DNA of 64,000 nucleotides. Origin: Actinopolyspora halophila DSM 43834. GTDB lineage: Bacteria > Actinomycetota > Actinomycetes > Mycobacteriales > Pseudonocardiaceae. The stretch covers positions 3,761,276-3,825,275 of the forward strand of contig NZ_AQUI01000002.1 of assembly GCF_000371785.1 (NCBI RefSeq). The letters run 5' to 3'. The position numbers and the translations under genes are program-made. The notes under the pieces are model-generated. The model was not told where the DNA came from and did no database searches. It saw only the letters and a list, made by a program, of their open reading frames with translations. Below, one piece after another: positions 51,219 through 62,610 of the stretch; position 1 is the stretch's first letter, and each line of letters opens with the position of its first letter.

Positions 51219-53015
51219 ATGAATCCGGGCAGTATCGATCACGTGCTTGGGCCCGCCAACGACGTGCGATTCGCGTTCCAGCCACTGATCAACATCCGCA
51301 CCGGTGCGGTGGTGTCCATGGAGGCGCTCGCCCGTCCCACGGACGGGCACATCACCGACCTGTTCCGCGAAGCCGCCCGCGACCGGCGGGTCGGTGAGCT
51401 GGACGCCGAACTGGCCGTTTCAGCCGTGGACCGGGTTGCCGAGCAGCAGTCCCTGCTGCCGCTGCACCTCAACGTATTCGGCGGAACGGTCGCCTACGAA
51501 CCCGATCGGATGCGCGCGCTGCACGACAAACTCGCCGAGGTCGGACGGCGCGCTCCCGAGATCACCCTCGAGCTCAGCCCCCCGTTCGCCAGGTTGGAGC
51601 TCGACAAGCTCCGCACCGAGGTCGAACGGTTGCGTTCCCACGGATACCGGATCGCGATCGACGGGATCGGCGAAGGGGACGTCCCGCTCAAACTGATCAC
51701 GGATCTGGGGCCGGACGCCCTCAAGCTCGACCCCGAGGTGGTGCAGAGGCTGCCCGACGACCCCGGAAGCACCGCCCTGCTGGACTCGTTGCGCGGCCTG
51801 TGCGAGGCGACCGGAGCGGTGCTCATCGCGGAAGGTGTGGAAAGCGAGCGCCAGCTGGAAGCGCTCCGGCAGGCGAGCGTCCGCACGGTCCAGGGCAACC
51901 TGTTGGCCCCGGCCGCGCGGCGGCCGCCCACCTCCCTTCAGATCACGGAACCAGCCGCCGAGATCACCGGCTCCCCCGCCAACTCCGTGCCGACACCTTC
52001 CGGTCCCAGGGTGACCGACTTCCTGTCCCCGGCGACCATGCTGCCCTCGGACGCCACGGCGGACTCGGTGCGCGGGGTGTTGTCCGATCACCCCGAGGTC
52101 AGCGGTGTGGTGCTCGTGGACCAGTACAACAGGCCGGAGCACTCCATCGACCGCAACCGTTTTCTGCTCGCCGTCACCGGGCCCTACGGTCACGCGCTGC
52201 ACGCGCAGCGCCCCGCCGCCCGGCTGGCCGACGAACCGCGGGTGGTCAACACCGCCACCACGGCCATGGAGGCCCTGAACCTGGTCAGCGGTTCCGATCA
52301 GACGAGGGTGCACGACGACGCCGTGGTCGTGGACGAGCAGGGCCGGTGCCTCGGGGTGGTCCGCGCGGTTCACCTGATTCGCGGCATGGCGGAGTTCCGG
52401 GCGGAACAGGCCGCCGCGCTCAACCCGCTCACCAGACTTCCCGGCAGCGACGCGATCCAGCGCGATGTGGACTCGCGAATCGCGGGCGGCGAGGTCTTCG
52501 CGCTGAGCTGGCTGGACATCGACGGTTTCAAGAGCGTCAACGACAACGCGGGGTTCTCCGCCGGGGACGAGCTGATCCGTTCGGTCGGCAGAAGTCTCAC
52601 CGACGCGGCCACCGCCCTGAACTCGGTGCGAGTCGGGCACGTCGGCGGGGACGACTTCCTGCTCGTGGCGAACCTGGACGACCTGGTCCCCCTCGCCGAG
52701 ATGGTGCTCGATCCGCCACGAGAAGCCGGTGGGGTACGGGTGGGCCTTTCCCTGTCCACTCTCGTGTGCACCCAGAGCGGGACCGGCTCGTACCAGGAGG
52801 CCTCCCGAATGCTGGTCCCGCTGAAGCAGCAGGCCAAATCACTCGTCGGGTCCAGCTGGGTGATGTCGCGGATCGGCTCGGACCGTGTCGACGTGCTGCG
52901 CGGCAGCGAGAACATACCGGAACAGACCGAGCCGGTGTTCCCGGAGCGGGATCCGGATCCGCCCCGCGGCGGTTCGGGCGGGCAGTACAACGGACATCAC
53001 CGGGGCAACCTCTGA
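51219..53015 (+). CDS. EAL-CBS-GGDEF domain protein with degenerate active-site motifs
   Basis: A 598-residue cytosolic protein. The EAL domain (about 10-240) has FQPLINIRTGAVVSMEALARP, LNVFGGT, LELSPPF, IDGIGEG, ALKLDPE and LIAEGVES; the second aspartate of the DDFG motif is glycine here. A CBS pair spans about 265-390 (VVLVDQYNRPEHSIDRNR; DDAVVVDEQGRCLGVVRA). The GGDEF domain (about 400-540) reads VGHVGGDDFLLV, aspartate replacing the signature glutamate. The tail is disordered, Pro/Gly/Asp-rich. It looks like a c-di-GMP or nucleotide sensor rather than a robust enzyme (inference). No sensor kinase is adjacent. Confidence 0.88.
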   Translation: MNPGSIDHVLGPANDVRFAFQPLINIRTGAVVSMEALARPTDGHITDLFREAARDRRVGELDAELAVSAVDRVAEQQSLLPLHLNVFGGTVAYEPDRMRALHDKLAEVGRRAPEITLELSPPFARLELDKLRTEVERLRSHGYRIAIDGIGEGDVPLKLITDLGPDALKLDPEVVQRLPDDPGSTALLDSLRGLCEATGAVLIAEGVESERQLEALRQASVRTVQGNLLAPAARRPPTSLQITEPAAEITGSPANSVPTPSGPRVTDFLSPATMLPSDATADSVRGVLSDHPEVSGVVLVDQYNRPEHSIDRNRFLLAVTGPYGHALHAQRPAARLADEPRVVNTATTAMEALNLVSGSDQTRVHDDAVVVDEQGRCLGVVRAVHLIRGMAEFRAEQAAALNPLTRLPGSDAIQRDVDSRIAGGEVFALSWLDIDGFKSVNDNAGFSAGDELIRSVGRSLTDAATALNSVRVGHVGGDDFLLVANLDDLVPLAEMVLDPPREAGGVRVGLSLSTLVCTQSGTGSYQEASRMLVPLKQQAKSLVGSSWVMSRIGSDRVDVLRGSENIPEQTEPVFPERDPDPPRGGSGGQYNGHHRGNL

Positions 53016-53054
53016 CGGCTCTCCGCTCCGGGACGAAGGAGACTGCGACGAGAA

Positions 53055-53086
53055 ACGGACCCCGGGAAGCGTTTCCCGGGGTCCGT
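53055..53086. terminator. Bidirectional terminator hairpin
   Basis: A perfect 14-bp stem (53055-53068 with 53073-53086) and a GCGT loop separate the EAL-GGDEF gene from the convergent suf operon end. Confidence 0.85.
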
Positions 53087-53216
53087 GTGGAGCTCGCTTC
53101 GGTTCACGGGAGAGCTCGCGGTGGTGCGGGCTCCGCGCAGGCGGGGGTAAGGGGCGAAGCCGCCTACCCGACGACCGGCCCGACCGGCCGGGTGCTCGCC
53201 CGAACCGCGCGGGCAA

Positions 53217-53654
53217 TCACAGCGTGAAGCCGAGGGCCCTGAGCTGTTCCCGTCCCTCTTCGGTGATCTTCTCCGGCCCCCACGGCGGAATCCAAACCCA
53301 GCTGATCTGGAAGTCGTTGACCAGACCGCCACCGGGTCCGCCGGTCAACGCGGAGCGCGCCTGCTCCTCGATGACGTCGGTGAGCGGACAGGCCGGGGAC
53401 GTCAGCGTCATCTCGATGGTCGCCGAGTTGTCCTGCTCGACCTGCACTCCGTACACCAGGCCGAGGTCGACCACGTTGATTCCCAGCTCGGGGTCGACCA
53501 CGTCGCGCATGGCCTCCTCGACGTCCTCCTTCGCGGCCAGCTCGGCCGCTGTCGTCGCGGTCTCGGGCATGCCCTCGGCGCCGCGAACCACCTCGTCGGC
53601 GCCTTCTTCCGTGGCGACCCCGCCTGTGCGGGCTTCGTTCTCAGTACTGGTCAT
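53217..53654 (-). CDS. sufT: Fe-S assembly factor SufT (DUF59/MIP18 family)
   Basis: A 145-residue protein. After a disordered acidic N-terminus (1-40) the DUF59 domain has EAMRDVVDPELGINVVDLGLVYG and TLTSPACPLTDVIEEQA with the conserved cysteine, then VWIPPWGPEKITEEGREQL. It helps mature Fe-S proteins downstream of the SufBCD scaffold. It overlaps sufU by 4 bases and ends the operon. Confidence 0.95.
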   Translation of the reverse strand: MTSTENEARTGGVATEEGADEVVRGAEGMPETATTAAELAAKEDVEEAMRDVVDPELGINVVDLGLVYGVQVEQDNSATIEMTLTSPACPLTDVIEEQARSALTGGPGGGLVNDFQISWVWIPPWGPEKITEEGREQLRALGFTL

Positions 53655-54112
53655 GACGCTCCCACCTCATCGACAACGCGCGATACGGCGTCCCGGAACG
53701 CCATCCACCCCAGCAGAGCGCATTTGACCCGCATGGGGTACTTGGCGACTCCTGCGAAGGCGACACCGTCCTCCAGGACGTCCTCGTCGGGTTCGACTTG
53801 GCCGCGCCCCTCCATAAGTTCGGTGAAGGCGGCCTGCTTGTCCAACGCCTCCTGCAACGGACGTCCGACCACCAGATCCGTCAACACCGAGGTCGCGGCC
53901 TGACTGATAGAACAGCCCTGTCCGGAGTAGGAGACGTCCTCGACCGTGGCTTCCGTTCCGGTGCCGGTCAAGTGAACGCGTAACGTGACCTCGTCACCAC
54001 AGGTCGGGTTGACCTGAAACGACTCGGCGTCGAACGGTTCCCGCAGACCGTGCCGATGCGGATTGCGGTAGTGGTCCAGGATTATCTCCTGGTACATCTG
54101 TTCGAGCTGCAT
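53651..54112 (-). CDS. sufU: SufU Fe-S/zinc sulfur-transfer protein
   Basis: A 153-residue IscU-like protein. MYQEIILDHYRNPHRHG starts the fold; the three cysteines lie in NPTCGDEVTL, GQGCSISQAATSVL and VKCALLGWMA, with the aspartate in the first motif as fourth zinc ligand. The insertion between the second and third cysteines marks SufU, which accepts sulfur from SufS. The ATG at 54112 follows GAGGATGTGGTG; a GTG at 54118 is possible. Confidence 0.95.
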   Translation of the reverse strand: MQLEQMYQEIILDHYRNPHRHGLREPFDAESFQVNPTCGDEVTLRVHLTGTGTEATVEDVSYSGQGCSISQAATSVLTDLVVGRPLQEALDKQAAFTELMEGRGQVEPDEDVLEDGVAFAGVAKYPMRVKCALLGWMAFRDAVSRVVDEVGAS

Positions 54113-54122
54113 CACCACATCC

Positions 54123-56233
<2,111 letters not shown>

Positions 56234-56337
56234 CGTGTTCGTTCTTCTCCCGGTGTTGGCGCGAAAAGCTGTTGTCCGACGCCGCGGCAGCGGCGGTGGG
56301 CGGGGCCGAAACGCCGGAGCGTTTCGACCGTGGCCGG

Positions 56338-57537
56338 TTAAACTCCGACCGCCGCCAGTTCCTCGTCGATCGCGGCCTCCAGCCGCTCGCGGACCTCGTC
56401 GATCGTGATCTTCTGCAAGATCTCGCCGAAGAAGCCACGCACGACCAGCCGACGTGCCTGGTCGTAGGGGATGCCCCTCGCCTGCAGGTAGAAGAGCTGC
56501 TCGTCGTCGAAACGCCCGATCGCGCTGGCGTGACCGGCTCCGGCGATCTCCCCGGTCTCGATCTCCAGGTTCGGCACCGAATCGGCGCGAGCCCCTTCGG
56601 TGAGCACGAGGTTGCGGTTGAGCTCGAAGGTGTCCGTGCCCTCGGCCGCCGCCTGGATCAACACGTCGCCGATCCAGACCGACCGGGCCGAATTGCCCTG
56701 CAGTGCCCCCTTGTAGGTGACGTTGCTGCGGCAGTTCGGCTGGGCGTGGTCCATCAGCAGCCGGTGTTCCTGGTGCTGGCCGCCGTCGGTGAAGTACACC
56801 CCGAAGATCTCGGCGTCACCGCCACGATCGGCGAAGGTCACCTTGGTGTTGACCCGCACGAGATCCCCGCCGAGAGTGACGGCGAAGTGGCGGAACACCG
56901 CGTCCTTGCCGAGGTGGGCGTGCTCGGAGGAAACCTGGGTGGCGTCGGCATCGAAGTCGTGGATGGTGATCACCGACAACCGCGCGGCTTCCTCGGCGAT
57001 CATCTCGACGTTGTCGCCGATCACGCCGGAACCGCGGTAGTCCAGCACCACGGTGGCCTCGGACATGGGCTCGGCCCGCACCTGCAGGTGCCCGTAGGCG
57101 GTGCTGTCCTGCCCCGGTCCGTGCACGGTGACCGTGATCGGATCGGCGGCCCGGGCCTCCTTCGGGATGGTCACCACGGTGGCCTCGGTGAACGAGTTCC
57201 ACGACTGGGCGGCGATCCGGTCCGCGGGCGCGCCCCCGGTGCCGAGGCGTTCGTCGTCCCGGCCGACGGTCTCGACCTTGGCGGTCGAGCCCCCGTCCAC
57301 TTCGACGCGCAACGAACCGGTGGCCGAGGCGGACCCGTCGTGCAGTCCGCGCAGCCGCTTCATCGGTGTGAAGCGCCAGTCCTCCTCACGACCGCCGGGA
57401 ACCTCGAAGGCCTCCACGTCGTAGGAGGTGAAGCGGTGACCGCGGGAACTCCGCGGCGGCGCCGCGGAGTTCCGCTGGCCAGCGGCCTGCTCGTCGAGGC
57501 CATCACGGCCGGACGTTTCGAGAGTCGACTCCGTCAT
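56338..57537 (-). CDS. sufD: Fe-S assembly protein SufD
   Basis: A 399-residue beta-helix scaffold subunit. FTSYDVEAFEVPGGREEDWRF is the N-terminal helix region, HAHLGKDAVFRHFAVTLGG the core, and AIGRFDDEQLFYLQARGIPYD with VVRGFFGEILQKI the conserved end, including the histidine-rich cluster-assembly strand. The ATG overlaps the sufB stop by one base. Confidence 0.95.
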   Translation of the reverse strand: MTESTLETSGRDGLDEQAAGQRNSAAPPRSSRGHRFTSYDVEAFEVPGGREEDWRFTPMKRLRGLHDGSASATGSLRVEVDGGSTAKVETVGRDDERLGTGGAPADRIAAQSWNSFTEATVVTIPKEARAADPITVTVHGPGQDSTAYGHLQVRAEPMSEATVVLDYRGSGVIGDNVEMIAEEAARLSVITIHDFDADATQVSSEHAHLGKDAVFRHFAVTLGGDLVRVNTKVTFADRGGDAEIFGVYFTDGGQHQEHRLLMDHAQPNCRSNVTYKGALQGNSARSVWIGDVLIQAAAEGTDTFELNRNLVLTEGARADSVPNLEIETGEIAGAGHASAIGRFDDEQLFYLQARGIPYDQARRLVVRGFFGEILQKITIDEVRERLEAAIDEELAAVGV

Positions 57538-58997
57538 CAGCCGACGGCCCCTTCCATTTGCAGCTCGATCAGACGGTTGAGTTCCAGTGCGTATTCCATG
57601 GGCAGTTCGCGAGCGATCGGCTCGACGAAACCACGCACCACCATCGCCATGGCCTCGTCCTCGGTCAGACCACGCTGCATGAGGTAGAACAGCTGGTCGT
57701 CACTGACCTTGGAGACGGTGGCCTCGTGGCCCATCGTCACGTCGTCGACACGCACGTCCACATAGGGGTATGTGTCCGACTGGCTGATGTTGTCCACCAG
57801 CAACGCGTCGCACTTGACGTTGGACGAGGAGTGGTTGGCGCGCTTGGCGACCTTGACCAGACCGCGGTAGGAGGTGCGCCCACCACCCCGGGCGATCGAC
57901 TTGGACACGATCGACGAAGAGGTGTGCGGAGCCATGTGCTCCATCTTCGCCCCGGCGTCCTGGTGCTGGTTCTCACCGGCGAAGGCCACCGAGAGAACCT
58001 CGCCCTTGGCGTGCTCGCCCATCAGGAAGACCGACGGGTACTTCATGGTCACCTTGGAGCCGAGGTTGCCGTCGACCCACTCCATGGTGGCGCCCTCTTC
58101 GGCCTTGGCACGCTTGGTGACCAGATTGTAAACGTTGTTCGACCAGTTCTGGATGGTCGTGTAGCGGCAACGGGCGTTGCGCTTGACGACGATCTCCACC
58201 ACGGCCGAGTGCAGCGAGTCGGTCGAGTAGATCGGCGCGGTGCAGCCCTCGACGTAGTGGACGTAGGCACCCTCGTCGACCACGATCAGCGTCCGCTCGA
58301 ACTGGCCCATGTTCTCGGTGTTGATCCGGAAGTAGGCCTGCAGCGGGATGTCCACGTGGACACCCTTCGGCACGTAGATGAACGAGCCACCGGACCACAC
58401 GGCGGTGTTCAGCGCGGAGAACTTGTTGTCCCCCGACGGGATCACCGAGCCGAAGTACTCCTCGAAGATCTCGGGGTGCTCACGCAGCGCCGTGTCGGTG
58501 TCCAGGAACTTGACACCTTTTTCCTCGAGGTCCTCACGGATCTTGTGGTAGACCACCTCGGACTCGTACTGCGCGGCGACACCGGCCACCAGACGCTGTT
58601 TCTCCGCCTCGGGGATTCCCAGCTTGTCGTAGGTGTTCTTGATGTCCTCGGGCAGGTCGTCCCAGGTCTGGGCCTGCTCCTCCGTGGAACGGACGAAGTA
58701 CTTGATCTTGTCGAAGTCGATCTCCGACAGGTCCGCGCCCCAGTTGGGCGTGGGCTTGCGCTCGAACAGGCCGAGCGCCTTCAGCCGAGCCTGCAACATC
58801 CAGTCGGGCTCGTCCTTCTTGGCGGAGATCTCCCGGACGACGTCCTCGTTCAGGCCACGCTGCGCGTTCGCGCCGGCGACGTCGGGATCGGCCCAGCCGT
58901 ACTCGTAGTTGCCGAGCGTGGCGAGGGTCTCCTCCTGGGACATTGGTTCGGAACTGGGCACCGTGGTGGGTGTGCGCTGCTCCGCAGCGGCAGTCAT
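57537..58997 (-). CDS. sufB: Fe-S assembly protein SufB
   Basis: A 486-residue scaffold subunit where clusters form. [12 protein letters not shown] is the start region, [40 protein letters not shown] (with the conserved cysteine) and [17 protein letters not shown] form the core, and [19 protein letters not shown] the end. No intein is present, unlike in some mycobacterial sufB genes. It overlaps sufR by 4 bases. Confidence 0.97.
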   Translation of the reverse strand: MTAAAEQRTPTTVPSSEPMSQEETLATLGNYEYGWADPDVAGANAQRGLNEDVVREISAKKDEPDWMLQARLKALGLFERKPTPNWGADLSEIDFDKIKYFVRSTEEQAQTWDDLPEDIKNTYDKLGIPEAEKQRLVAGVAAQYESEVVYHKIREDLEEKGVKFLDTDTALREHPEIFEEYFGSVIPSGDNKFSALNTAVWSGGSFIYVPKGVHVDIPLQAYFRINTENMGQFERTLIVVDEGAYVHYVEGCTAPIYSTDSLHSAVVEIVVKRNARCRYTTIQNWSNNVYNLVTKRAKAEEGATMEWVDGNLGSKVTMKYPSVFLMGEHAKGEVLSVAFAGENQHQDAGAKMEHMAPHTSSSIVSKSIARGGGRTSYRGLVKVAKRANHSSSNVKCDALLVDNISQSDTYPYVDVRVDDVTMGHEATVSKVSDDQLFYLMQRGLTEDEAMAMVVRGFVEPIARELPMEYALELNRLIELQMEGAVG

Positions 58998-59842
58998 ACG
59001 GGCTCCCCTCCATCATGAGGAATCGGGGCGGTCTCCTGTTGCTTCGGTTCCCGCTCGGCGGTTTCCGGTTCAACAGCGTCGTGGTCGGCTTCCGAGCGTC
59101 CTTCCACCCGGCCCTCCGACCAAACGTGCGGGACGTGCGTGGTGCAGGCCGCGTCACCGTTGGCGATCGTAGCCAGCCGTTGCACGTGGATACCGAGAAC
59201 CTCGGCGAAGGCCTCGGTCTCGGCTTCACACAGCTGCGGAAAGTCCGCAGCCACGTGGGCCACCGGACAGTGGTGCTGGCAAAGCTGCTCACCCGATCCG
59301 ACGTTTCGTGTGGAAGCGGCGTACCCCTCCCGCGTCAACGCGTCGGCCAGCACCCGAGCACGTTCGGTGACGGTCTCGCCCGCTGCCAGAGCTTCCCGAT
59401 GGTGCTCGACGAGAGCGGCCATCCTCCGCTTGGCGAACGAGCGCACCGCCTGCTCTCCGGACTGCTCGGCCAGAAACCTCAGAGCCGACACAGCCAGATC
59501 GTCATAGGCGTGACCGAACCGTGCCCGGCCCGATTCGGTCAGCAGGAACAGCTTAGCCGGACGTCCCCTCCCCCTGCGGCCGCGGCGGGTGGACTCCCTG
59601 ATCCACGCCTCGCCGTCCGCGACGAGCGCGTCGAGATGCCTGCGCACGGCCGTGGCGCTGATACCGAGGTGTTCGGCCACCGCGACCGCGGTGACCGGCC
59701 CCTGTTCCAGCACCATCCTGGCGACCAGCTGCCGGGTCCGCCCGTCGCCCGCGTTCGGAGCCGATTGCCCCTGCTCGGCAGCCGGCTCCGCGGCGGCCCA
59801 TCCGGCCGTCGCGCCCGCTGGGGAGGCTCCGACGTTTTTCAC
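58994..59842 (-). CDS. sufR: SufR transcriptional regulator of the suf operon
   Basis: A 282-residue Fe-S-sensing repressor. The helix-turn-helix ([20 protein letters not shown], then [19 protein letters not shown]) opens the protein; [19 protein letters not shown] follows, and the cluster-binding cysteines lie in [15 protein letters not shown] and LCEAE. The extended tail (220-282) is acidic. It represses the operon when clusters are plentiful. The GTG at 59842 coincides with an operator-like site. The same order sufR-B-D-C-S-U-T and divergence from mptB is found in mycobacteria. Confidence 0.94.
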   Translation of the reverse strand: MKNVGASPAGATAGWAAAEPAAEQGQSAPNAGDGRTRQLVARMVLEQGPVTAVAVAEHLGISATAVRRHLDALVADGEAWIRESTRRGRRGRGRPAKLFLLTESGRARFGHAYDDLAVSALRFLAEQSGEQAVRSFAKRRMAALVEHHREALAAGETVTERARVLADALTREGYAASTRNVGSGEQLCQHHCPVAHVAADFPQLCEAETEAFAEVLGIHVQRLATIANGDAACTTHVPHVWSEGRVEGRSEADHDAVEPETAEREPKQQETAPIPHDGGEPV

Positions 59843-59855
59843 AACACTGATGTTA
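59842..59855. promoter_or_regulatory. Candidate SufR operator
   Basis: CAAC-ACTGAT-GTTA, one base from the CAAC-N6-GTTG palindrome known for SufR. It overlaps the sufR start codon, in an AT-rich strip (59843-59870) that must hold the suf promoter. Confidence 0.55.
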
Positions 59856-60040
59856 CCTAATTATTCCGCTCCTGGCAGGAGGCAGGGTTGACCACATGAC
59901 CTGACTCACACCCCGGAGGTTCGGAAAGCACCGTCCGAGGGGGGACGCCCACTCCCGTGGCTCCGGCAGCACGCCCCGTCCGGGCCACGGACGCGCCCGT
60001 GGACACCACCGGGGAGAACCACTAGCTAGGCTCGGTCGAC

Positions 60041-61660
60041 ATGGCGGCAGGCGCAACAACCGACGCGGGGGAGCACGACGAGCACCCCCACGAGCGGAAA
60101 CGAGTCGGAACGACGACGGAGCTCCCCCCCGAGAGCGGGGACGAAGCCCCGGCACCGCTCGACGAGCGGGAACGCCGCCAGCTCGCGCTCACCCGGCGTT
60201 TCGGGACCACCGGAGCCCTGATACTCGCCGTGGGCGCGATCGGCGCGGGCGCCGCGCCGGTGGACAACCCCGTCTCCGGGATGCGCCTGATCGGCCTGCC
60301 CGCCCGAATGCCCACGGTGGCCATGGCCTGCTCCTGGCTGGGCGTGCTGATGATCGTCGTCGCCTGGCTGTGGCTGGGCAAACTGGCCACTCCAGGGCGG
60401 AGCGGAGTGCTGTCCCGCACCCAGTTGGGCCGCACCATCGTCATGTGGGCGCTTCCGCTGGCCGTGGCCCCTCCGCTGTTCAGCCGCGACATGTACGCCT
60501 ACCTGGCACAGAGCGCCGTCGCCGCGAGCGGGGCCGACCCCTATCAGGTCGGGCCAGACACCGCCCTGGGAGTGGACAACCCGCTCACCGCCAACGTGCC
60601 CAACATCTGGCGGGACACCCCGGCGCCCTACGGGCCGCTCTTCCTGATGCTCGGCCGCGTCATCGCCGTGCTGGTCGGCAACAACGTCGTGTTCGGCGTG
60701 CTGATGTGGCGGATCGTCATGCTCGCCGCCCTGGCCCTGGCGATCTGGGCCATCCCCCACCTGGCGGCCCGCTGCGGTGTGCACCCCTCCTGCGCGCTGT
60801 GGCTCGGCGCTGCCAACCCGATCGTGCTGTTCCACATCGTCAGCGGCATGCACAACGAAGCACTGCTCATGGGACTCATGCTCGCCGGGATCGAACTCGG
60901 GCTCAGGCTGCGCGGCAACCTCGGGACCGTGGCCGCCGCCGTGGTCATAGTGATCGCGGGGGCCATCAAACCACCCGCGTTCATCGCGCTCGGATTCTTC
61001 GGGATCTACCTGGCCAGACGACGCGGCGGCGGGATCGTCGACCTGCTGCGGGTGGTCCTGCTGCTCACCGTGGTCTTCCTCGCCACGATGACCGTGGTCA
61101 CGGTGACCAGCACCTGGGGACTCGGATGGCTGGAAACCTTCGACGTGCCCAACCGCATCAAGACCTGGCTCGCGCCGATGACGGCACTCGGAATGTTCGG
61201 GGGCGGCGGGGTCGGCATGTTGCTCGGCATCGGCAACCACACCGACGCCATGCTGAGCATAACCAAGGTCGTCGGTTACGGACTGAGCGTGGCGGTCTGC
61301 CTGTGGCTGCTGTGGCGCTCGTTCCGCGGCAGGATCGAACCCCTCACCGGGCTCGGAATCACCCTGGGAGCGGTGGCGCTGTTCGGACCGGTGCTGCACC
61401 CCTGGTACCTGCTGTGGGCGCTGCCCCCGCTGGCCGCCTCCACCAACGACTCCCGGTTCCGGACGACGATCACCGTCGTCAGCGCCGTGGTCGCGCTGCT
61501 GGTACCCCCGACGGGAGCCGCCTACGTGCTGCGTGCCTACATGATCCCCTTCGCCGTTGTCGCCGCGCTCGTCGCGTTCGCCCTGGTTCTGCTGTGCGTG
61601 CGCGGCAGGGTTCCACGGCTGTTGCCGACCCGGGGGGAACGCCTCCCGGCCGGGTCCTAG
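60041..61660 (+). CDS. mptB: Polyprenol-phosphomannose-dependent alpha-1,6-mannosyltransferase MptB
   Basis: A 539-residue GT-C glycosyltransferase with about 13 membrane helices after a disordered 50-residue cytoplasmic start. The catalytic loop FSRDMYAYLAQSAVAASGAD lies after the third helix (acidic catalytic residue), with YQVGPDTALG and WRDTPAPYGPLFLM following; NPIVLFHIVSGMHNEALLMG is conserved. It initiates the alpha-1,6-mannan core of lipomannan. It is divergent from sufR and followed by an ABC transporter, as in mycobacteria (Rv1459c-Rv1457c). Confidence 0.93.
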   Translation: MAAGATTDAGEHDEHPHERKRVGTTTELPPESGDEAPAPLDERERRQLALTRRFGTTGALILAVGAIGAGAAPVDNPVSGMRLIGLPARMPTVAMACSWLGVLMIVVAWLWLGKLATPGRSGVLSRTQLGRTIVMWALPLAVAPPLFSRDMYAYLAQSAVAASGADPYQVGPDTALGVDNPLTANVPNIWRDTPAPYGPLFLMLGRVIAVLVGNNVVFGVLMWRIVMLAALALAIWAIPHLAARCGVHPSCALWLGAANPIVLFHIVSGMHNEALLMGLMLAGIELGLRLRGNLGTVAAAVVIVIAGAIKPPAFIALGFFGIYLARRRGGGIVDLLRVVLLLTVVFLATMTVVTVTSTWGLGWLETFDVPNRIKTWLAPMTALGMFGGGGVGMLLGIGNHTDAMLSITKVVGYGLSVAVCLWLLWRSFRGRIEPLTGLGITLGAVALFGPVLHPWYLLWALPPLAASTNDSRFRTTITVVSAVVALLVPPTGAAYVLRAYMIPFAVVAALVAFALVLLCVRGRVPRLLPTRGERLPAGS

Positions 61661-61671
61661 GCTGGGAGAGC

Positions 61672-62610
61672 GTGACCCCAGACGCCGACCACGCTGCCGT
61701 GCGAGCACACGGACTGACCAAGCGATTCGGCGAGAACCTCGCCGTGGCCGATATCGACCTGTCCATGGCCCACGGAGAGGTGCTGGCCCTGCTCGGCCCG
61801 AACGGAGCGGGAAAAACCACCACCGTGGAGATCTGCGAGGGATTCCTGCGCCCCGACCAAGGGCAGGTGCGGGTGCTCGGACTCGATCCCGTCGCGCAGG
61901 GTCCACGGCTGCGTCCGCGCATCGGCGTGATGCCACAGGGAGGCGGCGCCTACCCCGGGGTTCGCGCCGAGGAGATGCTCCGCCTGATCGCCTCCTGCTG
62001 CGCCGCACCGCTGGACCCGACGTGGCTGTTGGAAACGCTCGGGCTGAACGAAGCACGCTCCACCCCGTACAAGAGGCTCTCGGGTGGCCAGCAACAACGC
62101 CTCTCCCTGGCCTGCGCACTGGTCGGCAGACCCGAACTCGTCTTCCTCGACGAGCCGACCGCGGGCATGGACGCGCACGCCCGCAACCTCGTCTGGGAAC
62201 TGATCTCGGCCCTGCGCTCCGACGAAGTCGGTGTGCTGCTGACCACGCACCTGATGGACGAGGCCGAGACCCTGGCCGACCGCGTGGTGATCGTGGACCA
62301 CGGGCGGGTGCTGGCCGACGGGACGCCGGCCGAGCTGACCGCGGGCGAGGAACGGCTCCGCGAACTGCACTTCCGCTCCCGCCCCAAGCTGGACCTGGAC
62401 CTGTTGCTGGCCGCCCTGCCCGAGGACTGCGCGGCCTGGGAAACCCGCCCGGGCCAGTACCTGGTGCGCGGTGAGATCGACCCGCAAACGGTCTCGACCG
62501 TCGCGTCCTGGTGCGCCCAGCACGGCGCGCTCGCCGACGAGTTGCGGCTCGGACGTCGCAGCCTGGAAGACGTCTTCCTCGACCTCACCGGACGGGAGTT
62601 GCGCGCGTGA
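61672..62610 (+). CDS. ABC exporter ATP-binding protein
   Basis: A 312-residue ATPase of the DrrA/multidrug type: Walker A LGPNGAGKTTTVEICEGF, LSGGQQQRLSLACALV, LVFLDEPTAGMD and TTHLMDEAETLADRVVI. Residues 230-312 are the DrrA-like C-terminal extension ending LGRRSLEDVFLDLTGREL. The GTG at 61672 follows GGGAGAGC and lies 11 bases after mptB. It overlaps the permease start by 4 bases. Cargo unknown, probably an envelope lipid or drug. Confidence 0.93.
   Translation: MTPDADHAAVRAHGLTKRFGENLAVADIDLSMAHGEVLALLGPNGAGKTTTVEICEGFLRPDQGQVRVLGLDPVAQGPRLRPRIGVMPQGGGAYPGVRAEEMLRLIASCCAAPLDPTWLLETLGLNEARSTPYKRLSGGQQQRLSLACALVGRPELVFLDEPTAGMDAHARNLVWELISALRSDEVGVLLTTHLMDEAETLADRVVIVDHGRVLADGTPAELTAGEERLRELHFRSRPKLDLDLLLAALPEDCAAWETRPGQYLVRGEIDPQTVSTVASWCAQHGALADELRLGRRSLEDVFLDLTGRELRA

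Noticed and set aside
57558-59018. 486-codon frame antisense to sufB
   Set aside because: Same length as sufB by mirror effect; sufB motifs are complete on the minus strand.
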